Origin: Argentina anserina | Lineage: Eukaryota > Streptophyta > Magnoliopsida > Rosales > Rosaceae | Assembly: GCF_933775445.1 (NCBI RefSeq) | Contig: NC_065876.1 | Coordinates: 1,860,001 to 1,924,000, forward strand | Reading direction: 5' to 3' | Length of the DNA: 64,000 nucleotides | Shown here: positions 36,454 through 47,142 of the stretch, one piece after another | How positions within the stretch are numbered: position 1 is the stretch's first letter | How the letters are laid out: every line of letters begins with the position of its first letter | The notes under the pieces: generated by a model | Databases searched by the model: none | What the model was told of the DNA's origin: nothing | What the model saw: the letters and a program-made list of their open reading frames with translations, nothing else | Translations under genes and position numbers: made by a program

Positions 36454-36875
36454 GGCTAGCTAGGTCTGTTTTTCTTTCTTTTGTTTTCTCCTGAATCCTG
36501 ATAGTAGAACATAATAATCAACATATATCTGAGTAATTCTCACTTTACAACTCTCTCATATTAGAAGAGCCGGATTATCTTGAATACATTGATGTAAAAA
36601 AGAAGAAATTAAAGATAAACTCTTATAGACACATACCAGGGTAAGCAAGTGAATGTGTTGGTGTGAGAGAACAGTGAGAAGAGTGAAGCGAAATAAAAAC
36701 CCCTGAAGATTTTCGGAGATAGTTCTTAGTGTACGGAGGAGTTAGTTATGTTGATTATAATTTCTTTTCAAAGTCTCTCCCTTGAGATTAGGTCAAACAT
36801 AGAATTGAATTAGACAATTACGCCTATATAAACGTATTTGTTCATCTCTAAATCTCTTCCCTTATTTTCTGTATC

Positions 36876-37064
36876 GGAAGCAAATTTTTCGCTCACCTCT
36901 ATCGTGCCTACTTTGTGCCCACTCCATGCCCACCTCACAAAAAAATGCGAAGTACCATTTTTTCAACAAATTTATAAGTATGGTTATTATAAAATACACT
37001 TGTCATTTTATTGTAAGGTGAGCATGGAGTAGGCACGGTAGAGGTGGGCGACAAATTTGTTTCT
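36876..37064. mobile_element. Mutator-type MITE, copy 1
   Basis: A 189-bp element with inverted ends (GGAAGCAAATTT at the left, AAATTTGTTTC at the right) and subterminal CTCACCTCTATCGTGCC matched by its complement. The direct flanks TTCTGTATC (36867-36875 and 37065-37073) are identical, a 9-bp duplication typical of MULEs, extendable to 10. It is related to the next element. Confidence 0.8.
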
Positions 37065-37140
37065 TTCTGTATCATTATTGAGTATTGACAACCACTCAAA
37101 ATTTATAGCAATATAACTACCATCAAGAGAAATCAGTTTG

Positions 37141-37320
37141 GAAAACAAATTTGTCACTCACCCCTATCATGTCCATCACATGACCATCCCATGCCCACCA
37201 CTCTAAGTAAATGTCAAGTGTCATTTTTCTCAACAAATTTACAACTATAGTATTATAAAAGACACTTAGCATTTATTTAGGATAATGAGTATGATAGGGG
37301 TAGACGACAAATTTGTTTCC
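37141..37320. mobile_element. Mutator-type MITE, copy 2
   Basis: A 180-bp element with 15-bp inverted ends GAAAACAAATTTGTC / GACAAATTTGTTTCC (one mismatch). The 9-bp flanks ATCAGTTTG (37132-37140) and ATCAATTTG (37321-37329) differ at one position. The internal sequence is clearly homologous to copy 1, 76 bp away. It inserted independently, since the target duplications differ. Confidence 0.8.
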
Positions 37321-37500
37321 ATCAATTTGCAAATTTATCTTCATCAATTAATGAGATTTTCATTATTTGAATGTTTATATCTAGAACTTGGTATGTGTAA
37401 TAAATTAAGAAAGTCTTTAAGAAATATTAATACTAAAAACGAAAAAAATAACCTTGTTTTAGAAACAATGAACAATGAAATGATAAAAAGGAACTTGTAA

Positions 37501-38239
37501 GAGCAACTCCAGTAAGGGTTGTCAAATTTTTATCAAATTTGAATTTTGACCCCTGAGATGGCATTTAACATTTTCCTTCAAATTTTCCTCCGGCTCATAT
37601 GTCAAATATCTATACTATTATATTGATTCTGATCCTTCTATAAAAAATAAAAAATCTGACCCTATCTCTTCTTCCTCCATTCCTTCTCCCGCCTTCCTCT
37701 TTCTCTCCTAAAGAAATTCCTCTCCAACTCCCTGCAACTCTCTCTTTGATTCAAACTCACTCCATATATAACTCTCAAAAGATTAATTCTTTAGTACCCA
37801 CATCGATTCTACCCATTCTCTTCCTTTTCATTTTCTCATTCATCATCTATATCCTAAATCAATTACCCATTATTCACTGTACACAATATGATGCAACCCA
37901 GAAATTTCAAAGACCCAAATTGATCAAAGAGACTACATGTGAAGACGGTTTCATAACAACACTCCATTTCATCTTCTTCATCAAATCGATGAAAGAGAGA
38001 GTTTACAGGAACCCAGAAGGTTTGGTTTGGTCCGGGTACGAGAGGCGGAGAGAGTGAAAGAGAAGGAGAAACAATATAAAAAGAAAAGACAGCAAGCTTG
38101 GCCACTGTCAAAAATGACAGTATGAAGCCCAATCTGTCTTCCACCATGGATTTGAAGGATGGATTGGAGAAGAGGAAAACTGTCTTTTCTTTCAGTTGAA
38201 GCTCCACGGTGGAATTTGAATGTTCCACTTGAGATGCTC
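37501..38239. mobile_element. Harbinger-type non-autonomous element
   Basis: 739 bp bounded by TAA on both sides (37498-37500, 38240-38242), the 3-bp duplication of PIF/Harbinger. The ends GAGCAACTCCAGT and, inverted, GAGCATCTCAAGT match at 11 of 13. ORFs at 37746-38057 and 37863-38273 show no transposase motif. It ends about 520 bp before the WEB-family start codon. Confidence 0.65.
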
Positions 38240-38761
38240 TAAGGAAACTTAGGGACCGCAAGTAAACTCTCATTCAAGTAAAACAGAAGGGAATTAGAAT
38301 TACTTTTTGGAAGCCCATTCTTCCAGAGGCCCAAAATAAGCTGGCCCAACTACAAACTATAAGAGTATACGTATGGATGAGGTAGTTACGTTGCAGAAAA
38401 TCAAGAAGAGCATATGGGTGAAAGCAAAAAATTACAAAGAAATAAGGCAAAAATTTGAGGTTGGTGGTTTTTGCCGTTTTGGTGATCACAAGGGAGAGGT
38501 GGATCAAACACAGAGGGGCTCCGGCCGGCTTCGTGTGCTTCAATCCGAAATCCAAGACATAAAAAACAATGCTTCACTCTATGATTGCTCTGCACTTCAT
38601 TGCTTTCTTCACATCTCACTTTCACAATCCACTCTGGCTCACTTGGTTTCGGTCACCCTGAATCCTTCATAAATGGGTTTTGAGGTAGCAATATATAGTT
38701 GGTCTTCTGCTAGCAGAATAGTGTACCATTTTCTTGTAGGGTGTTTAGTTGAGTGGGAAAT

Positions 38762-40884
38762 ATGGGGGAGATTGATACCAAACCAATCGAATCAGTCCAG
38801 GCTGCTTTGTCCTTGTTTGAAGACAAAGCTGATCACCGGAAACCTGGCCCTACCGGCACCACCGATGTAAGATCTCTGAACTTTGCTTCTTTGTATTAGT
38901 GCCCTACTAACTAGTGGTCTAGTAATGTGTAGCTTAATGTTGTATTGGTGTTTAATTTCTTCGTTCCTAAGTGTGAGTTACTGTAATAACTGTGGTAAAT
39001 TTCCTATGTAAATGATCTGAAAGCACAGGAGCATCTATGTTTCAGTACTTCTGCTTTGTCGTTGTTTGAAAATACGCATTGAGTCTTGATAAAATTAAAC
39101 TGAATTTATAGTTTAGAGTCTTGATCAGTCCTATGTTGTCTGATTTGTACTCTTCTGTTCGATTTTCTTTTTATTGGTAGAAGGAGAGTGAGAAAGAGAG
39201 AGAAATTGAAGGTATACTAAAAAATTTGGCCAACTACAAGGTGCAATTGGAAGCAAAGGATGCTACATACATGCAAGCTCTCCTTAAGCTGCAACACCAT
39301 CAGTACACAGCAGATGAGCTTTCCACTCTGCTTCAAAGCATTCAAATTGAGAGAGATGAATACTTACGAGAATGTAAAGAGGTCAGCACTCATGTAGATG
39401 AACTCGAGTCCAAGGTGAAGGAGATGGCAGATCAGCTTTTGGAAACTGCCAAGCTACGCGAGCAGCTTATGCATGTTTCGAGTGAGTTGAAGGCCACACA
39501 AGCGGAGCTGTTTAGCGTGGAAACTGACCTCGCGCGTGCTAGAGACTCAGAGCTCAAGGCCCTAACACAAGTGAAACTGATGGAGACTTCTTTCAACATG
39601 GAGAAAGAGAGGATGGAAGAGCTTGTGAGACATGTCGCAGGTCTCAATGACACAATATTCATGTTAAAAGATACTGCCATTGAAGCCGAGAATGAGAAGT
39701 GGACCATGTTATCAGAGAAAGATGCCGAGATCGAGTTAGCTAGACAAGCTGATCTTAAAGCACAGGAGCATCTAGATGATGCGAGAACACAAACACTAGC
39801 TTTTCAGAAGTTGGAGAATCAGCTCTTTTCCAAATCTGTGTACATTGAAATGCTTGAATATGAGATCAACAGGGTAAATGAACAACTTATTTTGTCCGGG
39901 AAGGCTGCTTCTGATGCTATTAGTAGTCTGAAACTAGTACAAGAAGAGTTGGAAGGGAAGGAAAGAAAGAACTCGGATCAGGAAGTTTTCCCACTTGAAA
40001 TAGAATTGAATAATTTTAACAAAGAGTTTATGAATGCTAATGAAGTAACTAGTCGCTTGAAGCTTGATGTTGAACATCTAACCGGCGAGTTACAGGAGGC
40101 AAGAAGTGAGATCGGTGAGATCAAACAGAGGGAAAGCAATGCACTAGTTGAGATAGCAATGCTAGAATCAGAGCTGCATAGACGAAGGTCAAAAGTTGCA
40201 GCAGCAGAGGCAACTGAAGCGAGAAAGGAGAACAGGAAATCGGGGATGTATCTTGCAATTCAGCAACTAGCAATAGAAGCCGAAAATGACAAGAAGGAGA
40301 ACAGAATGTTAAAACAAGGAGCAGATGGTGTAGAAGAAGAAGTTGAAGAACAATTTCAAGATGCTGAAGCTTTTGAAATTGACGAACTCAAGGTTGAAGA
40401 AGATCAAGAAGAAAGAAAACAAAAGGATGATGGACATCTCATAACAATTTCGTTGAAGGAATATGAATGCTTGATTGAGAAGGCCGAGAAGGCTGATCAA
40501 ATTCCTTTGTCATTGGAGAAGGAACTTAGTCATAGAAGACAGTCAAGCTTGAGTGTCATGGAAGAGGAAGATAAGTCTGAGTTGGAAAGGTTGAAGAAGG
40601 AATTGGAGGCTGCTTCAGCGAAAGTAGCGCAGTTCAGGAACAGAGCAGAACAAGCAGTTACGAGAGCTGATCTTGCAGAGACAGCTAAAGCTGGACTCGA
40701 GGACCAGATAAGGCGATGGAGAGAGCACAGGCAAAAGAGAAAGGCTGCTCTTAATGCACTTAGGGAGGTAACAGCTCCAAGAGAATATGGATATCATGCT
40801 CCTAAAGAATTTAGCCTTCCTGAATACGATGAAATACAAAAGGAAAATCCCCCACTAAGTCAGGTGCTTAACTTGAAATTCTAG
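38762..40884 (+). CDS. PMI2: WEB-family coiled-coil protein, PMI2/WEB2-like
   Basis: Two exons, 38762-38866 and 39181-40884, join in phase to give 602 aa, close to the roughly 600 aa of Arabidopsis PMI2. The first exon begins MGEIDTKPIESVQAALSLFE, the conserved N-terminus of the WEB (DUF827) family. From about residue 45 to 560 the protein is almost uninterrupted heptad coiled coil, rich in Glu, Lys, Leu and Ala, with no membrane segment. The C-terminus is short and non-coiled (PREYGYHAPKEFSLPEYDEI). PMI2 and its partner WEB1 are cytosolic and control the speed of blue-light chloroplast movement through cp-actin filaments. That role is inherited from the family, not visible here. The paralogue PMI15 is an alternative identity. 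The ATG at 38762 is chosen for the conserved N-terminus. Confidence 0.9.
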
Positions 40885-40952
40885 CTGTACAATATAGGCC
40901 AGCTAGTGTGTTCATGTGAATGGAATATATTACTGTTGCTTCTTGATTTTAA

Positions 40953-42012
40953 TTGCTAATCGTAAATGTTTATTGTATCATGAGTTTTTTTTCTTACTTA
41001 TTGTATCATGTTGACCTTAATTGGAATCGCTCCGTCCTTCTCGGAGCAAAAGCCAAAGCCCTCCTAGGGTTTTGTGGAGGCGGCGGCACGCTTGCTTCGG
41101 CAGGGCGACGCTCGTGGGCTGTTAGGGCAGCGGTGCTCCTCCTCCGGTAGGGGCTCGCTCGCGGTTCTGACTTCCGGCTAGGGAGGTGGTGAAATCTCAT
41201 ATCGTACTTCTGAGATCGGATTCTGGGTGTTCGCAGGGAGGGCAGTGACACACGTCTCGTCGGGAGTACATCTAGTCAAATTCTTACTCCTCCTACCTTG
41301 GGTGGTGCTGAGATTGGTGACCTGATTTTCTGGAATAGCAAGGCCATAGCGGAGGTGCGGAGGCTAGCCTAACGTTCGGTCGGAGAACGTTGGTTTTTGA
41401 TTTACCTTGTTTGGTTTGTAGGCTACGGCGTCGTCCTATAGTGGAAGGGCGTGTCAGACCCCCAGAAGTCGACCGGCGGCGATGAAGGTTGGTGGAGAAC
41501 CTCTCTACTAGGCCATACGACTGGTCCTAGGTGATTGATTAGGGTGCGGGCTAGTCAGTTGGGTGTTTGTCCATTTGGTTGGCTCATTCCTTTGCTTCAC
41601 TCTATTTCACAAGCATGATTTAAGCCTCCCGCAGTCATAGTTGTTTTGTGAAAACTAGAGTTGTGAGGTTCTATTGTCCGTATTTAGTATTCTAGTTTTG
41701 TTAAGAAGACCCTCATTCTTACATTTTTTTTCGATTATACTAACATGAGAGTACACAAATTGATGTCATGGGCTCGATGTATTAGTGTCAAAAGTTGTTA
41801 GATTAGACTCGGGTGAGTTACTATGCTTTAGTGTTTTCCGGTTTCGTTCAAGACGTTTTCAAACTTCGGTTTGGATAATAAGCGCATTTTTACGCATTTA
41901 TTTGTTTGTTTAGGTTACCTTGTATGAGAGATGGTTTGTCATCTCTTATATTTGATCATTGTGGTCGTGGAAGGCTTGATGTCAATGAAGTTAATTCATT
42001 CTCCTAAAAAAA
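40953..42012. mobile_element. Possible 5'-truncated retroposon with A-tail
   Basis: A GC-rich block (about 41030-41520) in an AT-rich context ends in a run of seven A at 42006-42012. TCTTGATTTTAA at 40941-40952 and TCTTGATCTTAA at 42013-42024 bracket it as an imperfect 12-bp direct repeat, as after target-primed reverse transcription. No reverse-transcriptase motif was found. It begins 69 bp after the WEB-family stop, so it may be transcribed as part of that 3' UTR. Confidence 0.4.
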
Positions 42013-42024
42013 TCTTGATCTTAA

Positions 42025-43167
42025 AAGAAAGGTTTCTTTTTTTTATAATATGGTAATTTTCTAAATGATCATTTTCCTGTGGAAAATATATTATTCATTG
42101 ACACGAACACGCTATGATTATGAAGTTGAAATCAATCAAAAGGATATCACGAACTGAAACCAGATATGATATACAAGCTAAACTACATGGAATTGAGTGC
42201 GGGTACGTGGAAGTGAAGCGTTAGGAAATGCGGAATAGATTTTTTTGAATTTTTATGAAAGCGGGTACGTTTTGGAAGCATCATAATAAAATAATATATA
42301 TTTATATCTAAAAATATATTATATAAACAACAAATTAATTACTAACATTATAGAAAAATAATATGATAGAAAAAGAGCTCGATAAACATTTTGTTATGGT
42401 CTAGAATAAACAACACAAACACTTCAATAACTAACAAAATACAAATATTGTAACTAACCACAAATGATGCGCATCACCTCTCAGTCAATCCATCATACAC
42501 TTAGCGATCTCTCCAATCATACTGACCAAGTATGTGGAATCAAAAACATATGTATCTACATTTTGCAATGAGCGGCGCAACTCAAAGCTGAATGACTTTG
42601 CACTCTCTCTCTTTGGGCTTCATCCTAAAATCTACAACACTGATTTTTCACTCATCTAGTGTCAATAAGTATCTTACTCCAAATCAAACTCATCTATAAT
42701 CTTCTATGTTCTTGTTGTCTCACACAAAACTAAAACATCAAACAAATCCTAAAATTTCATTCAACCTGCTTGAACGAGACTTCAACTGTATGTTTGATGG
42801 GTTTTCATTCAATTCTAAATTTTGATTTATCTTTATGAATTATCGAATTCTTAAAATATGGAGATTTTAAGAAAGATTTATATTACAGCCTGAAAAGAGA
42901 AGAAAAAAAACTATAAAAATCCAGTTACCCTCGCACTTCTACGACGCACTTCCACTACGCTTCCGGGTGCTTTCGTTTCCGATTCCAAAGCGGGAACCGG
43001 ACCTCCGGGAAGTTTCCGTGCATCATATAAAACTCTCCCTAAGAAGCAAGGAAAAGGGATTTCAGCGGGAATTAAACGCGCGTGAATTCAAAAGCTTCTT
43101 GGTCAAATCCCTTTCCAACTAGAACAAGGATAGATCAATTATATAAACACGTACGTACAGTTCCTTT
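42025..43167. other. Intergenic, AT-rich with fragments of a GC-rich repeat
   Basis: Two short GC-rich patches, near 42195-42275 (GCGGGTACGT words) and 42925-43020 (inverted related words), suggest eroded repeat ends around an AT-rich core. No boundary or gene could be defined. Confidence 0.35.
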
Positions 43168-44227
43168 ATGGCAGTTCACCAAATTGATTAGGAGACAGAG
43201 AGCCGGGATTTATTTCCTGTTCACGACCACTACCCCGACTATCACGTAGAGTGGGTTCCTACCCAGCAGAGCAATACGAACTGGGAAGTCTTTATTGATC
43301 TCTCAATTGAAATTGTCCTCCTTATCTTCGACAGCAATCAGGATATGCAGTTTGCTGAGGTCTATAGGATTCTTGGAGAGATCCAGGTTCCAAGGCAGGT
43401 GCAGCAAAATTTTGTTGCAAACATGTCTTTCCTTCTTGGGCCTCTTGTCCTCGGGATCATGGACGGCACCACAAACACTGGTTATTTTCGTGTGATCATA
43501 AAATGTTATGTAGCATCCATAGATCTAAATCTTGTCCCGGATGACGAGAAAGATGGCTCACATAGCTTCGATCAGATGATGATAGGGTTACAACAAGAGG
43601 TATTGATTTAAACGCTGAGCCCGGTAATGATGAATCGGAGATTGAATCTGGAGAGCCTTTCGATATATTATTGGATCTTACTGAGCTCATAGCCACAGAC
43701 ATAGACAATGACCATCCTATTTAAGGAGGTCTAGATGATGAACAATAGGGATATTGAGGCGGGTGATCATCAGTATCATGATCTTGAGCTGCCTCAATAT
43801 CCTTCTATTAGCTCATCAGCTGATCATGATACTGTGATTAATGATGACTATTTTGAGCTCGACGAATGGCTTGAGATGGAAATAGTAGGCTATGGAGACA
43901 TGGAAACAGACGGTGATGGTATTGAGCCAATTGAGGATGAACTTTATAGGAGTTTGTTCGAATCCATGGAAACATATGAGGCCACGACCAAACCCGCAAG
44001 TAAATCTGCAATAGAAAAGTTGGAGAAAGTGAGACTCGAGAGTGTGGAAGCTGCGAGACATGCCGGCTTATGTGCTGTTTGTATGGAGGACTTTGAAGCC
44101 GGAAATGAAGCTACTCGCTTGCCTTGCTTACATTTATATCACCGACACTGTGTTGTTCCCTGGTTGGAGATCAATCATCGATGCCTGATGCCGCTTCCCC
44201 ATGCCACTTGGTGAAACATCAAACTAA
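43168..44227 (+). pseudogene. RING-H2 finger E3-ligase pseudogene
   Basis: An intronless, gene-length frame is broken several times. ATG 43168 is followed by seven codons and a TAG at 43189-43191. The frame then continues with DLFPVHDHYPDYHVEWV. A frameshift occurs near 43600 and a TAA lies at 43722-43724. The remaining part (from 43735) has an acidic stretch and the RING-H2 segment CAVCMEDF, then LPCLHLYHRHCVVPWLE. After the next Cys (HRCL) the frame is lost. The expected final C-R-F-P-M-P-L-G segment lies in another frame and ends at TAA 44225-44227, so the last zinc pair is missing from the ORF. An intact copy would act as a ubiquitin ligase of the BTL/RING-H2 kind. This one is most likely dead. 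Confidence 0.82.
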
Positions 44228-46427
44228 ACATCATCTTTAATTTAGTTGATTGAACTATTTAGGACATATTGATTAACGCTTCCTATGATTGAATAACAAT
44301 GAAGGGTTTCTGAAATATGTAAGTTGTAACATGCATATATGTTCTTATTGCGAACTCTCTATTTTGTCTTTTGGGGTTCAACTCCTGCCTATCTCAACCC
44401 CGCCAATTTAACTAACGGCAAAGAGTTATATTGTGCAGATTGCAGACGGAAGAAGGATTGGTCGTCTAGTACTCTAGTTATATCTTCTGTTCATTTATTC
44501 CCATGAGAGCTTGTTCAACTGTGAAGTCTACTGCAGTAGTCTTCTGATCTTAATTATTTGCTCAGTATTGCAGGTCGATCGTCTATGACTCCTAATCTGA
44601 TAAACACGTCTATAGAAGTCAAGTTCCTGGAACCGATGATATAGGTACTATCCATACTATATTGGTACTAAACAATCTAATTAACCATGTTTTGTAGTTT
44701 TTGTTTTTTTGCTCAATCATGTTTTGTAGTTGATATCTATTACTCGAGTTGACTAATGTGCATATTTTTGCTGCACGAGTAGCTAGGTAGGAGGAACAAA
44801 CAATCCGTACTCCAAGAGCTTGTAATTAATAGAATAGCCACAGGGCTTGCTGCACCTTTGGCCTTCGAATCTGAAAATGCTTGTAATAGGCTCCATTAAA
44901 CATCTTAATTATCGATCGATATATTTGATATTTGATTAAGAATGTAAATGGAGCAGCAAAGCTATTTTGATTCACGTGAAAAAGGTTGGGGCTCCAATAT
45001 AATAAGAGATCGATGACATAAGAACCCAGGCAACTAATTGATACGATCTATCTTGAGAGGAACAGCATGAAACATGGACCCGTTGATCTCAACTTCTCAA
45101 GTACTGTATGAAATGAAACATCATTTTTGAAGATTGCAAATCCAAACTTCTCTGCACACGGGTGGATTAGGAAACGGCATGTACTGTGAGTACAGATTAA
45201 TAGATTAATCATCCTACCATAGTATACCCACCATTATAAATTGATTTTTTTTACAAGGTACAAATTTATTTGTATATAAGTTTTGACAGGAAAAATCACA
45301 TATTACCCCCTGCTGCATGTTTAGGACAATGAAGGTCTCTGAGTATGACTAATTAATTAAATCAATAGACATGGATAGACATGCAAGTCCAATTGCATAT
45401 GTTCGTGGTGGTCTTATCTTCTATGTCGTCATGATTCACGGATCTTAAACAAATATGTTTCGGGATGATTAGAGAACTACGACGTACCGAAATGGGAACT
45501 CGATCAACTGGTTAATTACACTTAAGACCATATATAGTCTTATCTTCATTAGCCTACTTAATTTCTGAGTTAGCTATCGTAACTTGGCTTTCAGAAATTG
45601 ACCAAACCATCTCTACGCACCTGGATATATATACAGCTCAAACTTATCTTGAATAGTCTAAGATATGATTCAATTTATTGGCTTTAAGCCATATTATTAA
45701 TCATGAATATGAAGATATATCTTAATCTCCTGGGTTGTAGTAGACGGTAGACTATGTAGAGTTTTTCTGTTGAAGTGTTTGTGGAAATTAACATTAAAAT
45801 GTTTAAAGTTCATTTTCGTTCATTACGTACTATACATGAGGATCTTATTTGACGAAGAACTAGAGTACATTCAAATCCAGCTAAGTAGCTATCGATCAGC
45901 TACTAAAATTCATTGTTGTAAAGAATATATATTATATACCTGCAGGATTGAGCTAGCTAGCAACTAAATGAAAACAAGAGATCAAACTTTGACATTCTCA
46001 TATTTTCCTAAGATTCTTTAATAGTGCATGCATTACTATTAAATAACCACCAAGTAGCTATAGCTAGTTGCCAATTAGGTTCCGATCAAGCTAGTATTTG
46101 TAAATTGTTTATGTCTTCTCAAAAGAAGAAAAAAAAAAGATAGAGAAGAGTATTTGTAAGTGAATAGGATGGCTATGCATCAAAATTCCAGACCAGATCA
46201 TCATATAAATATTTTGGTAAGAGGGCAAGCTCACTGATTTGAGATAATACACATACAAGAATATCATAGCTCTCTCTCTCTCTCTCTCTCAACAAGAGAA
46301 GAGAAAATGATCACAAGATGGTTGATGATAAAACAGAGTCGTCCTCCTCTACTTTGATTTTCTATGACTATTTTTTCAGAAGTGTATGAATATATATATA
46401 TATACCCCCACGTAGTATGAACATACA
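44228..46427. other. Gene-poor intergenic region
   Basis: AT-rich. A (CT)n microsatellite lies at 46270-46290 and a (TA)n run just before the hAT-like element. No exon, RNA gene or bounded transposon was recognised. Confidence 0.45.
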
Positions 46428-47142
46428 TAGGCCTTATCATGGGTTAGGGCTAGCCCTACCATAATTTTTAAGGTTTAGGATAGGGTCGGGTCTTGACTAA
46501 GTCAACATAACTTAGGGTCAAGCTAAGGCTATGATTTTCAAACATTTACCTGCCCTAAAAGCCAATTTATTTAAGGCTAAGAGGATGGGTTAGGCGGCCG
46601 GTCCTCCAAATATGGCTAAATAGAGCCAAAACGGGCCAAACATTGCATTCTTTTGTCAGAAAAAAATAAAAACATTGCCTCTTTTTACAAGTATATAATC
46701 ATATTATAAATATATATATGTTTTAGATTTAACTTAAAGCATCTATAACTTTAAATCTAAGTGATTATATATGAATACATTGTTTCAAATCACTCAAAAC
46801 CATTTTTGTTTTTCACAACAAATGGAAATATAAGACATAAAGTTTACAAAATCAATTGCAAATAAAAATAAGGTATATTGTATATAAAACAGAAAAAAAC
46901 ATATTTAAAAATAGATAAAGTAAATTGTCATTAGAGCCAAAACGGACAGATTTGGCCATAATGAGCTCAATAGGGTCGGGCCGAATGATAAGACTGGGTT
47001 TCAATTTCTAAACTCTAGTCTTATCTTATTTGATAAAAGATTGGGCATGTCTGCTCTAAACGAGGGTCGGGACGGACTTTTGTCTATCCGGTAGAGTGGG
47101 TTTTAGGGTGGGTATGGTTCATGGGCCAAATGATGACCCCTA
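46428..47142. mobile_element. Degenerate hAT-type non-autonomous element
   Basis: The left end TAGGCCTTATCATGGG and the inverted right end TAGGGGTCATCATTTG match at 11 of 16. Flanks AACATACA (46420-46427) and AACATGCA (47143-47150) are an 8-bp duplication with one mismatch. The outer parts are rich in GGGTNGGG-type words and the core is AT-rich. No transposase. Confidence 0.55.

Noticed and set aside
37746..38273. ORFs of 103 and 136 codons
   Set aside because: Both lie within the Harbinger-like element and lack transposase motifs.
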